This document shows, piece by piece, positions 1-12,884 of a DNA stretch of 64,000 nucleotides. Under the pieces are notes generated by a model that saw only the letters and a program-made list of their open reading frames with translations, was not told the origin of the DNA and searched no databases. The stretch spans positions 4,998,896-5,062,895 of the forward strand of contig OY986963.1 in NCBI GenBank assembly GCA_963920575.1. Direction: 5' to 3'. Position 1 is the stretch's first letter. The number at the start of each line of letters is the position of its first letter. The DNA is from Narthecium ossifragum (taxonomy: Eukaryota > Streptophyta > Magnoliopsida > Dioscoreales > Nartheciaceae). The position numbers were made by a program, and so were the translations under genes.

Positions 1-33
1 TGAGGACAAGGCCAATTTTGAAGGAAGGGGGGG
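1..33 (+). mobile_element. 3' end of a Ty3/gypsy-like internal region with polypurine tract
   Basis: The first bases read through what looks like the last codons of a gypsy polyprotein (Glu-Asp-Lys-Ala-Asn-Phe-Glu-Gly-Arg in frame 3). They run straight into a purine tract, AAGGAAGGGGGGG (21-33), just before the TG that opens the LTR. This is the usual arrangement at the 3' end of plant gypsy elements. The rest of the element lies upstream of the window, so the lineage cannot be assigned. Confidence 0.6.
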
Positions 34-1382
34 TGATATGAGTCGATCCGACTCGACCAACTGGATCCGAACCCAAAAGAGGAACCAAACTGGTTCAGCC
101 TCTTTCCTAGTTTGACTTGGACTTCCCTAGTTCAAACTAGAGTATTTAATTAGTATTTATCATTAGTCTTTTATTGAGTCCTAGTTGATTGTTAGGAATT
201 AATTAAGAGTCCCTTTGAGTTAGGAAGTTGAGTTGAGTCAGAAACCTTATTACTTGCTAATCAAGCAAGGGGGTTTTCTAGTGGATTAGGACTCTGTCAA
301 GGTCTCTATAAAAGGACCTTAGTAGTTTGTATTAGGAATGATGCATGATGAATGATTAAGAGTAGTTGATAAGTTATCATAGGAGTAGAATATCATAGGA
401 GTAGAAGTAAAGTAGATTCCACCAGATATCTACCATAGATCCACCTTCTTCCCCGTCGGTCATCTCCTCCGCAGCCGGCACCGCCTCCACCGGTATTTTC
501 TTTCTCCACACCACTTTCTCTCTCCGCCACGTCAGCGACCCCACGCCACGTCATCGCCATGTCAGCTCATCTCCTTCCTCTCTTCTCTCCCGTGCACGAA
601 ACCCTAAGCTACCGCCGACCATCGCCGTTCTCTCCTCTCCGGCCGTCCCCGTCGCCAACCAAGACCGCCAAAGCCTTCCCCTATCTCCCACGACTCCGAC
701 CAACCCTTTTCCGCCGTCTTCCATACCCTTCGGCGCCGTACCCGACAAGCCGACCTCCGTCCCCTTCACCGGCAACCTCACGTCCTACCTCGATCCCACC
801 TTAAAACCTTCCAGATCTGTTCCTTGTCTCCCCATGATCCTTCCCGACGTCCCAAGGACCCCCGCCGAGCCTCCCTCGTCGTCCCCGACGCCGGCCGACC
901 CAACCTTCACCGCCGTCTCCCCCAGATCCGGCCGATCCGCCACCCATCTCCCAGATCCACTCCCTTGGAACTTTTCCCCACCTCCAGGCGACGCTTCCTG
1001 CCACTATCCCGACCGCCGACGCCGCCACTACGCCGGCGATCTACTCCGGTGAACCTAAGCCCTTGGATCAACTCCGGTTCAGCCCAACCAAGTTGGCTCA
1101 ACCAACTCTAATTGATTCAGCCGAGCCAGTCAATCCAATCCAGCCCAATCCAGCCACTTAGCCCAATTGAACCTGGTCAACCTGATCCAGATCACTTCAG
1201 ACTTGACCCAGTCAAGTCCCATCCAATCAGGCTTAGTCAGATTCGATCCAGCTTCAGCCAGATCTGATCCAGCTAGCCAAATCAGCCAATTGGACTCAAA
1301 TCAAGTCCGATAAGGCCGATTCTGATCGATTGGAGCAGTAGAGACCCATTACGAGAGGATCACGAGTAGACCGCTCGTAACA
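34..1382 (+). mobile_element. 3' LTR of a Ty3/gypsy-like retrotransposon
   Basis: The LTR starts with TGATATGAG directly after a polypurine tract and most plausibly ends at CGCTCGTAACA (1382). A TATA-like box (TCTATAAAAGG, about 305-315) marks the U3/R promoter. The middle (about 470-1060) is very C-rich, which produces long proline/serine-rich open frames on both strands; I read these as chance frames, not genes. The right border is inferred from the terminal CA only, because the partner LTR and the left target-site duplication lie outside the window. Confidence 0.55.
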
Positions 1383-2520
1383 AACCCGAGGGGTAGGTTT
1401 ACGGATTGTTCAAAATTTGAAGGATATTTTAGTAAGCCGGAAAAATATAGGGGTAATTGTGATATTTAGAAACTTTTGAAGGATAGATACGTAAAAACCC
1501 CTTGTTTTTAATAACTCATCAAAAGGCCTCCCTAGAATGTGACAATGATAATCATTTTATCCTCTTTGAATTATGCAGACCAGTCATGGCATACCACCAA
1601 GGCATATCATACTTATATGAAGCTAGGGTTATAAGTGAAACTTTTATTGTCCTACGTGGAGGAAAAATGTCCTATGTGGAGCCTATGCGGCGCCTATGTG
1701 ATATGATAATCCTAAATTAAATAGGGTTTAGTAGAAGGCGATTATTGGGATGGGATTGGTGGTTACCATGCCATATGACATGAGACAGACTTTCCTCCTC
1801 TCATGGATACAATAATAGTACATCTAGTCCTATCTATTAAGCATTTTAGGGCTGCCCGTGCGCCGGTCTCAATCCATGTTGGCAGTACACACGCATGCTG
1901 CACATATGGGAACAGATAATTTATCCTAAAAATTAAGCTGGTAGTCCTACATTCATTGAAATTTCATTGCCACCTTGTTGGCGATCCATCTGTAGTACTT
2001 GAATATTTGCATTTGTCACATTGTTGTAACATATACTTGAGATTGAAAAGTACATCCCTCTTATTTGTATGACACGGGATTGGCCTTCAAAGATTATTTG
2101 ATTGGGCACAATTGGTACGTAAAACATAATTCGTTTGTTTTTAAGTAGTTGAAACGCAAGCAAAGACAAGGAAAACAAGATGTCTTACGTGAAAAACCGC
2201 ATCATGGGGGACCAGGGTCGTCTTGTCTAGAGTTTTCGGAGACCATAGGTTAACTTTTAAAACAGCCCTTTTACATTTCTCATTAAATTTCAAACATGTA
2301 AAAATCACTTTAAAATATTATAAACATTTAAAAAAAAACAAGATACAAAATTGTTTTAAATTCAAGTCAAAAGTCACAAATATACTAATATAGTAATATG
2401 CATTGACATTTGACATACACAAAATTCAGATTTCAATGAGTGACAAGGGAAAAACTTTCCTTGAATAAATGGTCGTATAAAAATTGTTGGTGAATTCTAA
2501 ATCTTCAATTCCGGAAATCA

Positions 2521-2684
2521 AAAGTATGGAATTCTTTTTTAATCATGGGAAGAATAAAGCTTTGTTGATACTTGATGGAGAAAAAAGGCTTCTGATGAGC
2601 ACCACAATTGAGGCTTCTGATGAGAAAGTATGGAATTCTTTTTTAATCATGGGAAGAGCAAAGCTTTGTTGATACTTGATGGAG
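2521..2684. repeat. Short direct duplication (60 bp, two copies)
   Basis: A 60-bp unit beginning AAAGTATGGAATTC (2521-2580) recurs at 2625-2684 with one base change and one small substitution (AAGAATAAAGC versus AAGAGCAAAGC). The start-to-start distance is 104 bp. The 44-bp spacer itself holds two copies of GGCTTCTGATGAG. Confidence 0.85.
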
Positions 2685-3702
2685 AAAGAAAATTGTTGAT
2701 GAATTCTTTAAGAAGCTAGGGGCCTAGGGCACCAGCCGCACCAATTGAGGGCCTTGAGCCTATTGAGCTTCCTGTAAAGCAGTAAATGGTTGTTGAACTA
2801 CCCAGTACCCACGTAACCCACCAAAGTACCAAACTAAGGGGGCCCTAATAATTGACCTATTTTTGAGGGGCCCTAGGCCATGGCCTGGTGGGCCTTGGCC
2901 CATGGACAGTACCTCTAGAACAAAAGATTTGTGTACATGTCACGTGACCATGTATGCTGCACATCACTTCAATCGATAGTGTTCTACTGATTGATTAGAT
3001 CAATTAATCGACAGTGTTCTACCGATTCGATGATTGATACATTCAATCAATCGGTTACCCCAATATTCGAAATCTAGGTTTACCTAAATAACTGGTTTAT
3101 TAATATATAGAGCAGCACCATCTAATATCCCTTCACCAACACCTTTCAACGTCAACAGATCATGAGAGCATGCAAGCCGACATATATAAACCACGATATG
3201 ATTGATCTAAGCTGACGAAACTCTTCTTAGATGAGAGGCAAATCCTGCTTCAATTTAAACTCCAGCTTTCAAATACATCCAAGCATGACCTCTGCAGATG
3301 ACTGCCAGAACGTATACCTGCTTTTTGACAACAGCATCAATATGCTACAATTTGGAATCCTCAGGCTCAGGGGCTACTACTAGCTATGATGAGTACAGCG
3401 CCTCCTCCTGATCATGAGCAGAGACAAACAGAGTCAGCCTGCCTGCCAATGCATGCATGCATGTGACTCCTAACCTGCTCAGACATAATGACAAACTGTA
3501 CCAAGACCCAGATATCAATGTCTCCTAAACTAAAGGAAGAGAGAGAGAAGAGATCAGAGGAGAGATAGAAGTTATTAGCATCAACAAGTTCACTGGAGAA
3601 GACATGCATGATGATCGTAATCGTTGCTGTATTGGAAGATGATCAGTACGTACGTACTCCTCATGTCTCTGTCATTCGTTATATAGTCTCCACGACTCCA
3701 CT

Positions 3703-3762
3703 AGTACTCAGATCCATCACTGTGAATCTGAGTGATGATTCACAGTGATGGATCTGAGTACT
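3703..3762. repeat. Perfect 26-bp inverted repeat with 8-base loop
   Basis: The left arm 3703-3728 starts AGTACTCAGATCC. The right arm 3737-3762 is its exact reverse complement, with loop TGAGTGAT (3729-3736). The stem would make a fully paired RNA hairpin if transcribed. No flanking duplication or transposon signature was found, so it could be a small foldback element or a young small-RNA locus. Confidence 0.85.
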
Positions 3763-4769
3763 GCATACCTCGCCACTATTTTCCTTGTAAAAATTTCATA
3801 GCTTTCAATGGTTTTGATGGGACGCTCTGTATCGTGTCAAAATGATTTAACATGCTAGAACTTTGATGCTGAAAGCATTCAATTGGACTCGTTTTCCAAT
3901 GATTTAATTAGCAACATCAGCGTTGAGAATTGACGAGCCATGCTCCCAGAAAATTAATCGTGCATCCAAAATTTGACTCAAACGTCTAAATCCATCTACA
4001 AAGAAAACACTTGATCACCACACACGTACCCTTTTTTTTTACACATGTACTCATGTGCATGCATGTGGTTGTAGTCTTGTAGATGATGAGAGATGAATAC
4101 GAAAGGCTAGTTTCTAAATTAAGCTTCTCTGGAAGAGGTTTTATTAATGTTTCAAACCAAGATGGGATCATGACCAAATTCTTTTCCACGTGGTGTTATA
4201 GTTCTGATCCTGGGGTCAAGAACTCAACAACAAAAAAGGAAGCAGGTGACCGTTAACTCCCGGCCTTACTGTTCGAGCTTAATTGTTTATTGACGAGTGG
4301 ACCATCATCGATGGCTGCACTCTGCTTTGCTACTCAGTGTTTGATACGGGGCTAGAAAAAATAGGATTAAGAGGAATAGGGTTAGAAAAACTGGAGTTAA
4401 GAAATGAAGATAGAAAAAAATAAAGTGATGATGGTAGATGAAATAGAAATAAAATAATAATGATTACTTTTAGTGTTTGAGGATAAGTGTCATGATAAGG
4501 GGGGCTTATCCCCGTTAATCTCGTAAGCTAGTATATATGTATAGTGACCATCTTGATCAGGTTGAATACCCTCCTTCTCCATTCTCCATAGATATCTCAA
4601 CGGAGCGATACAAAGAACTGATTGACATATGATCATCGTGGATCTTACGCATTCGATTGCAGCCATTTATTTTATTTTTGGATAGAGGTTCTCTGAAGGA
4701 ACTTTTGCAAACACACCCACCCCCTATTTGATGGCTTTCTTGCCCAAAAAAAAAAAACTCTTTGTTATT

Positions 4770-5118
4770 ATATTTGCAAAACCTTCCACTTTTATTGATT
4801 TTAATTACAAAAAACCCTACTGTTAAATCCTAGTTTTTAACTCACGTGAGAAACGATGACTAAATCTCCCTTGACTAGTCAATGTATTTACTTGGGGTCG
4901 AAATAAAATTAAATCGCCATTGACTAGTCAATGTTTTTAGACTCAATTAATGTCTAAAAAGATTGTAACATGAGCAAATTAATTGACTAATCAAGGGCAG
5001 TTTAGTCATTCTTATTCGGCTGCGTTAATATAGTCACTATTAGTCGATTTTCTTAAACAGAGGTCAACATTAGGGGGTTTTTTGCAATTAAAATCATGAA
5101 GAAAGGGGCAAATATCCA
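4770..5118. mobile_element. Candidate small inverted-repeat transposon (Mutator-like MITE)
   Basis: The left arm (about 4770-4828) and right arm (about 5062-5118) are imperfect reverse complements. Both contain the core GATTTTAATTRCAAAAAACCC when read inward, and both extend toward ATTTGC. The interior has three variants of TTGACTAGTCAATG. Exact ends and target duplication could not be fixed, so the class is an inference from the poly-A/ACCCC style of the arms. Confidence 0.4.
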
Positions 5119-5299
5119 AACACCAATAGGGCAGATTTTTATTTATTTTTTGGAATATCAACCTTATAGCACGGGGCCCGCTAGTAGCTGCTAAAAACCC
5201 CGTAGATTGGGCTCGCAAGGCCCACCAAGCATTACTTAGCCCAAGAGAGCCTTTTAGAAGGCCTCATACCTTTAGCCCACTTTCTCGGACGCTTAGCTC

Positions 5300-6052
5300 T
5301 TGACGTTACCCCGCTCTTGCGTTCCGCGTCATATGCACGCGACGCACAGCGCTCTATCGTCTTCTCTCCTCTGCCTCTTTTACTCTCGCCATCTCCTTCC
5401 CCAATCGTTCCCTATTACGGTCCGTTCTTGATTACCCTAATCTCATTTAAATCTTTTTGATTCTTTTTAGTTTCGTCTCTCTCTGTGTTTTGATTCTTGA
5501 GGCATGATGGTCTTCGAATCAAGACTTTACTGTTGATTCTCTTGTAGGCAAATGCGCTCTGGACGCATTCTCTGCAACTATGCTGCATTTGATCCTTAAT
5601 TCGCATGGAAACTACTAAAATATATGATACCGAATAGATTCAAGATGTTGAATGAAAATTATGTGAAAGAGTGTTTCTCGCAAGGCAATGCGAAGGTTGC
5701 TTTTTAATTAGTGGATTAGTGGTGCCTCGTAGATGCATTTACATCTGTATACCAAACTGGGGGTTCGATATTATTTTGTCTGCTTGGGGTGCATCAAAAG
5801 CTTATATCTTGGTGCGAGAGGGACTTCCTGCCTGTCAGTCATCATGATGGTTTATATTTATGTAAAACCTTGAATGAAGCGTATACTTGTACTTTGCCTT
5901 AATCTTAACAATTCCGTATTTGGATGTAGCTATGATAAGAATTGGATACAATTCTACAATTGTTGTTTTTGTTGGTCTTTTGTTGACTCATTTGATCTAT
6001 TGCATTTTGCTAGGATAAATTCTGTTGGTCGAAGTGCCGAAACCTTCAGAAA
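5300..6052 (+). promoter_or_regulatory. UFD1: UFD1 promoter-proximal region and 5' UTR exon(s)
   Basis: GC-richer sequence around 5280-5400 followed by a pyrimidine-rich stretch looks like a transcription start region. A probable acceptor at 6011-6012 opens the exon that ends with the ATG at 6053. One or more 5' UTR introns are likely between about 5420 and 6012. No TATA box was identified with confidence. Confidence 0.45.
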
Positions 6053-9000
6053 ATGGTATGTCCTATGCTTATTGTTTTTGGAACTCTGTTGTTTTAATGG
6101 AATACCACTTTGCTAAATTTTGCGTCTTTGAATATCTTTTGCGATGACAAAAGGCTCTTTTCTTATATTTTTGGGAAATTTACACAAGAAGATACTCTAT
6201 ACTAGCTAATCTGTTTAATACTCTGAATGTTATTTCTATATGTTTATTTATTTTCTTGGCTTATTTTATGTCATCCCTGGTAAATTGTCAGAGATTTTAG
6301 GTTGTGGCCAGACCTCTTTGGATATTTGTTTCTAAGATATTAGAAAGTCCTTGGACAATTTTTTAAGAGTAAAGAAAGCCTAAATTTTTTTTGACTTAGT
6401 CCAGATATTGATCTAGGGAATATGTTTGGTCCATTAATTTCTTCTTGGTCAAGTGGGTAGGGTAGTTTCTTGGGCCTAGTGGTGAAATTTTCTATCTAGG
6501 ATCCTGTTCATGAGATGTTAGGTTAATATTTTTTTTTTTGGTTTCAACTCTTATTGTGCCTGAAGTTGATGTAATATATTGGGTGATCACATTCTTTTCC
6601 TCTTCATTTGCCACGTGTTTTAATTTTTGTCATGTGCATATCCATGGCTATCTTTTTATTTTTTTCCTGTTGTTTTTTCAGTTTTTTGTTGGATATGACT
6701 ATCATGGGAATTCCTTTGAGCAAACATACCGATGTTACCCCGCATCTTTTATTGACAAGGTTTGGAGTTTTCTTATGCTGTAAATTGCATGTTTGTGTTG
6801 TCAATTTGCTCTTTAAGAAGCCTATATGTGCTTGATGCCTAGGAACTGTTACTTCTTAACATATCTTTGTTAATCAACAAGAATTTTCTGCTAGGATCCA
6901 ACATCCTACGATATGTAAGTTTATCTTATCCCTCTGCATATGGACTGGAGTTTAAAATGAATTGGTTTGTCATGAAGCTGCTTATCGAACCTCTAGCCAT
7001 CAGCAATGCAACAGTTTGTCTCCTGAATATCATAAATTCTTGATAGCACTGTATCGTAGGTGACAAGGTGTCCATAACTGAGGTAAAATGGAGTCAAAAG
7101 TTGCCTCAGTAGTTGCATGTTAGAATCCATTTTTCCGAAGGATAGTCATTGGATGGAAAGGAGTATAAGTGCTCTAAAACGGGCTAAAACCTCTTATGGC
7201 TAAAGATAAAATGCAATCTTCAAAGAGTTGGAAGGTAGATGGTAAGTTATCATTTTCTTTTTGGTTCTCACGTTTGTAAGGCAGATTGTTTTTAGACTTT
7301 GATTCAAATTGCCCATCTTGAATGCTCTTCAAATAATAGAAGTGAGAAGCCCTTGCTAACGCCTTGTCCTTAAATAATTACTATTCTTCTGGCTTTTGGT
7401 TTAAGAAAGTCATGATGCCAAGGTATAAACAGAAAATATGAGGTATTGAGTTTTTCAGCCCTTTGTGATGCACCGCTTGCAGTACTTAGATATCTTTTGG
7501 ATGACATGTTCTACACAGTCTAGTGATGCGATAAGGCCATTGACATGCATAAGAAAATCAGCCATAGCTTGCTGTTGATGCGGCTTTAGATCATTCTGAG
7601 GTGCTGCTTGGCTCATATTAGTATATCAAAGCCACCTACTCCTGATTAGAAATGTTTTGCAGAGATATGCTCCTCAATTGTAGATAAGTCACATCACTTT
7701 TATGGTAGCATTATGTGAAGCTTAAGTCACATTGTAGAATATGCCAAAATGATCACAGCTTTCTTCCATATGCAGGATAGTTTGCTTCTTACTTTCATAT
7801 AGACCTAATAACAGGAACCCTACTGTTTTATTGCACCATCAAGCTTCTGATTTAGTTTCTTCCTATTTGCAGCCACAACTGGAGACTGGGGATAAAAGTA
7901 CGTCTTCTCTGAATCTTTGGAACTATTTTACTTTTTTTTGGCTCTTAACCCTGAGACATGCCTTATCTTGTTACAGTTATAATGCCTCCCTCTGCTCTTG
8001 ATCGTCTTGGTAAGTCGGAACTTCTAAGAACCCTAATTTTTTCTTTCATCCACTGTACTTAATTCCCAAGAGGAGTTTTAGTTATAAACCCCAAGCATGC
8101 ACTAGTTTCTATTTTTTCATGTATCTGATATTTGCTATGCAGCCTCTTTGCACATTGATTATCCAATGTTGTTCGAACTTCGCAATGCTGCCACACAAAG
8201 GGTCTCTCATTGTGGTGTGCTAGAGTTTATTGCGGAAGAAGGCATGATATATATGCCGTACTGGGTAGGCATCACGGATGGGTATATTCTGTTTAACTGG
8301 CTTCTAATCTGAGTTGCTTACGGGCGAGGTTTAAGCTATTCTCGATTTTTTTGGTTGTAGATGATGCAGAATATGCTTTTACAAGAGGGGGAGACTGTGC
8401 ATGTGAAAAATGTCACTCTCCCGAAGGGTACATATGTGAAGCTCCAGCCTCACACGAAAGATTTCTTAGATATTTCAAATCCAAAAGCCATGTCGGTGAA
8501 TTGGTTTTATTTTGGCAAGCTAGTCTTTCCCTTGTTTCCCATTCCACGTCGGTTTCTAGTGCTGTTAATTTCCTACTAAAATGGTGAACTCTTCTTTGAT
8601 CAGCTCACTTGATGGTAAATCCTCCTTTTATAATATTTGCAGCTTGGAGACAGCATTGCGGAACTTCTCCTGTTTAACTACTGGTGACAGTATTATGGTA
8701 GCTTATAACAATAAAAAGTATTACATAGATATTGTGGAAGCAAAACCATCATCTGCAATAAGTATTATTGAGACAGACTGTGAAGTCGATTTTGCACCAC
8801 CACTTGACTATAAAGAACCTGAACGACCACTGCAAACTATGATGCCTAATAAGAAGGCCTCTGCACAAGGTTGTGATTCTTGCCGAGAGCTTTGACAGTT
8901 TATTTTTCTTCGTTTCTATCTTCCTGCATATTTTACTGAAGTGTGGTTCTCTATACAGAATAATATTTCCATTTATACCAAAGTCATTGTATTTCTTGCC

Positions 9001-12000
9001 TAGTTGGGCTTTTATTTTTTTCCTTTCTTTGCCTACTAATTTTAGGTGAAAAAAGTTGAGTCGGTCTTCTCATTAATATTTGATTTCCTTTTTAACTCAT
9101 AATTCATCTATGGTCAACTTCAAATCTTTAGATTGAACTTAAATCATTTCGTTGTCTGTCTATAGAGCATTATCTTATGTATTGGATTTTGTTGCATATA
9201 TTGTATCCTTATGCAGTGTATTGGTTTACATTGAGTAATCTAGGGAAAAGAGAAAATGTGCAAAACGACATTATGCTCATATCAAGGAAATATTTATATG
9301 TTGTTCATCAAGACAAGGTGTAAAGATGATGTTAAGTTAAATATGTTGGTCTATTTGTCCCTCGACAAATGTTTGCATTAGTGTCTAAGTGTCTGTCTCA
9401 GGTATATAATTACAAGTTACAATCTAGTTGGGTCAGTTTCTCATCTTCCTAGGATTCTACAGAAGACTATGTAGCTTCTCATGTTAGGGTGGTTTGATTG
9501 CAGTTTGATCTTGTTGGATTGAATCACCTTTTCTATCCAACACTGGAGTAAGTTTATAGGCGATAGCCAGGAAGGCAGAAAAGCCAGAGAACATGTGACC
9601 TAGTTTTCAGTTTATGAATCGCCCCCCTCTAGTTTTGCCCTATGACTGTAGTGTGAAGTCATTGACTGAATGCGACTAAAGCAAGAATTACTTAGTCTAG
9701 GATGATTAACCAATTGCAAAGACTTCCATATATGCTGATCTTGAACATGTAGGGACCATAAATTTCAACTAAAATCGCACATTGGTTTTAGTTGTTCATT
9801 TGAAATGAAGCTTTTGAGTGCTAGTCAATAGGGACCTGATTTGGCATAGCTCTCGTTGAGGGGTTTGAATATAAGAGAACAAGCCAATAGGCCAAAGGTT
9901 ACGTAGTTTGCTTGTCCAAACTGTTTTGCTTATGCAATAAGATTAGGCTGGGTTGAAACGAAACTTGAAGGATTGTCAAAGTTTCCAGTTCATGCTTTAG
10001 TTCTCCTAGTGAAAAGGATATCTAGACTGGAAAAATTGTAAACCTTAGGAAATCCAATTCTGAATGATGATAGAATTTTGTACGTCAGATGAAAGAAACC
10101 TTGTTACACATTGGTTTTAGTTGTTCTTGTGTTATTATAAGAAATCTTTTTCCTATTCATTTGACTTTTTACTAGCTACACAAATGTCAATGCTGAGAGA
10201 TGCCTGAAAAGTCCTTCTAACATGTGAATTATCTTTGAAACTCAGGGCAACCTGCTGATGCTGAGTCAAAATTCAGTTCTTTTAATGGCACTAGTAAGCG
10301 GCTAGATGGAAAGCCTTCTAAATATGAAGCTCCAACAAAATATTTGCCTCTAAATCATGATCAACAAAAGTCAGGATCAACCAACAATTTAAAGCAGTCA
10401 TCGGCTACTTCTCATAGCAGTTCTGCCCATCGAACAGTTGGAAAGCTCATCTTTGGTTCAAATGCTAATCATGCTCCAAAAAAAACACAAAAGGTGTGCA
10501 AGCTCTGCTGCTATTCCACCGGCATGAATTCTTTGTTCTTTTATATTATGCTTCAACACGAGAGCAAGAATATTTAGGCTGTCAACAGGTCGGGCTAGCC
10601 TGTGGCAGTATGAAGTTTGGCCCAAAAAATTCCAAACACGAGTTGGCCTGATGCTATCATCTTGCCTGCTCAATTTGAGCCCAGTCGGGAGTCAGGGCTG
10701 ATTATGCCTTGGTGCACCCTCAGTACGCAATGGGCTTGAAACCCGGGGTTAGAGGAGCTAAATTATGCTGGAATTTCTATATAGACACAATCCGCTCACT
10801 AAAATTAGTTTCTTTTTCATTCATTTATTGTTGATGGAATAAGAATTCAAAAAAGCTCGGGCCAAACCGAGCAGACCTTATCCAGTCGGCCCGGCCTGAC
10901 CACTCTCTTGGCCAATCTGAGGGAAGTTCTGGCAGGTCTGGCACATGGATAACTCTTAAGATTAAGCTTGACTAGGTTTTTACTTTACAGATCATTCTTT
11001 TGTATTTACCAGTACAGAAAGATAAGTTGTTCTTTGCAATAAAAAGATCGAAATCTGTACTGCATATCAATGAGATTATGGGCTAAATCTCATTGCTGTC
11101 AAAGTTATTTTCAATAGTAGGTCACAAATCCCCCGTTACTGCATGAGCTTATTCCTTGAGAGAGGCCTTATATATACGTCTCTGTAGTTGTCTATTTGTC
11201 TGAAGAACATATCTGGATTTCTGGTGGACATATTATATTATTATGGTATTTTTTTTGTTTTCAGCAGAATATTGGAAAATGATTTGTGCACATGCCGACA
11301 TTACACATGCCACGATCGGTAGTCAAAGTACCGATTCTTTCATCTATTCCATCGGTAGTGGTCTACCGATGGGATAAATGAAGATATCGGTACTTGGCTA
11401 CCAATTGAATCTCGGTATCCCACTACCGATAGAAGATATCGGTAGTGGGTTACCGATAGGATAGATGAAAGAATCGGTACTTGGCTACTGATAGGTGGCA
11501 TTACACATGCCATCTGTCTATGTGCACGAATCTTTATTCAAATGATAAATGTGAATATACCTACATAAATCTCGACCTGGAGAATAGACGAAAGCTGGGT
11601 AAAAGGTTAACTGTGTCCCGCATGCATAGTTTTGTGCTTGCATTTGTATCTTCGCATATCTGTATGAATCTGTGCTATTCTGTTTGCATATGCATACACA
11701 TATTGTCAATTTCCGTACGTGATTGTAAATGCATGCCCTAAGGCAGGGCCACAGGTTTACAGAGCTTCTTTGGCATTTCTGGTGAAATGCTTTCCTTTCC
11801 CTCACAGCTGTCTGAATTATTCCTGGGGACAAACAAAATACCTGCAGTGCTTTTGTTTGTAGCAATGGGAAGCCTTTAGGCGTGCTCTGATACTGCTAAG
11901 CTGTACCTGATATTGTTTTATTGTATCTTGACCATGCACAGAAAGTTTATCTTTCAAGTAACGAATCTCAGTGTCGACAACAACTTTTAGAAACTTCGGT

Positions 12001-12217
12001 TTATGCCAACTTTTATATTGCTTGTGTTTGCTGTCCATGAGATACCAAATCGGCATGTGAACCGACCATGTGGCATGTCTACTTCCTTCTGTTTCTCAAT
12101 TTTTTTTTTTTCTGTGTACTCTAGGCCACCACAGAAGAAGCTCAGGTAGAACCTCCGAAGAAAGAGGAGCCAAAGTTCCAGGCATTCACCGGAAAGAAAT
12201 ACTCTTTGAGAGGATGA
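6053..12217 (+). CDS. UFD1: UFD1: ubiquitin fusion degradation protein 1 homologue
   Basis: Ubiquitin-binding cofactor of CDC48/p97 which, with NPL4, extracts ubiquitylated proteins for the proteasome. Nine coding exons: 6053-6055 (ATG alone), 6682-6759, 7873-7897, 7977-8009, 8143-8264, 8361-8491, 8643-8869, 10246-10493, 12125-12217, giving 319 codons, the usual plant length. All introns are GT-AG. The N-terminal Ufd1 double-psi barrel is clear ([68 protein letters not shown]). The C-terminus keeps [13 protein letters not shown] then TGA. The upstream non-coding exon ends exactly with the start codon, and non-coding exonic sequence probably begins near 5330. The last two introns are long (1.4 and 1.6 kb), the final one carrying a foldback element. 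Product and exon set are well supported; UTR limits are not. Confidence 0.96.
11286..11527. mobile_element. Foldback (MITE-like) inverted repeat in UFD1 intron 8
   Basis: The element starts and ends with GTGCAC (11286-11291, 11522-11527), and its two halves are imperfect reverse complements over roughly 100 bp each. Both arms share AAGTACCGATTCTTTCATCT read inward, and both carry several copies of the short motif ATCGGTAGTGG. It lies wholly within the last UFD1 intron, so it does not touch coding sequence. The family was not recognised. Confidence 0.7.
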
Positions 12218-12553
12218 TCTACCAATCACTTTCTCAATCATGTCATGTGCTCCAAGATGATGAAAGGTATTATATACTCATGTTAATAATAGTACATGAT
12301 AATTCGGGTTGCTTACCCAGGGGATATTGTCTTGAGTCTAGAGCTTTATTAGAATCTCTAATAAAACTCTGCAGCAATTGCGTCTATTTGCTTCATTTTC
12401 GGTCTATAAGGTTTCTAGAATCATCTTTTTATTGCTTGTAAAGTGTCAAACCTATCTGCCTTCACCTCAAACACCAGTACATGACACTTGGCCGGTCACG
12501 ATCAATGGTCGACATCTTTGCAACATTAGTTGGAGCTTTTTAAGCTCCATATT

Positions 12554-12597
12554 GAAGCATCGTTGCATGGATACTGAAGCATCGTTGCATGGATACT
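12554..12597. repeat. Tandem 22-bp duplication
   Basis: The unit GAAGCATCGTTGCATGGATA plus CT occurs twice back to back (12554-12575, 12576-12597) without mismatch, in the probable 3' UTR of UFD1. Confidence 0.85.
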
Positions 12598-12884
12598 GAA
12601 TGTTTACCAACTTCAGGTGACATGGTTGGAATCCTGTCTACTTGTTAGGTATCCAAAGTTGGAAGACCCTGCCCTGTTTCTTATTGTTTGTATACGTTGT
12701 TTGGAGGAGGAAAGTGAGATCTCAAATCAAGATCGGCGGCTGCTTTGCATGCAAGAAATGTTGGTCTGCCATGCAGACAAGGATGTATGAATGGCAATGG
12801 CGACTCATCATTTGAACCCTAATTTAAACAACCACAAACGACCAAACTTTAATCTTTAGTGTCCAGCTGTTATTGGTGATAGCA

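Larger units (their letters stand above)
1383..4769. other. Intergenic region, no gene recognised
   Basis: About 3.4 kb of mostly AT-rich sequence between the gypsy LTR and the UFD1 side. No open frame here has recognisable protein similarity or exon structure. It contains a direct duplication (2521-2684), a perfect hairpin (3703-3762) and AT-rich stretches. A minus-strand frame of 65 codons (3412-3609) has no recognisable domain. Confidence 0.5.

Noticed and set aside
559..1111. Long proline/serine/arginine-rich open frames on both strands
   Set aside because: They arise from the C-rich centre of the gypsy LTR, overlap on both strands, and resemble no known protein.
3412..3609. Minus-strand 65-codon frame in the intergenic region
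   Set aside because: No domain, no signal peptide, no exon context; contains GCATGCATG simple sequence.
4335..4520. Possible MITE between two GGGGCTAG/CTTATCCCC-like segments
   Set aside because: Ends do not pair over a useful length and no duplication was found.
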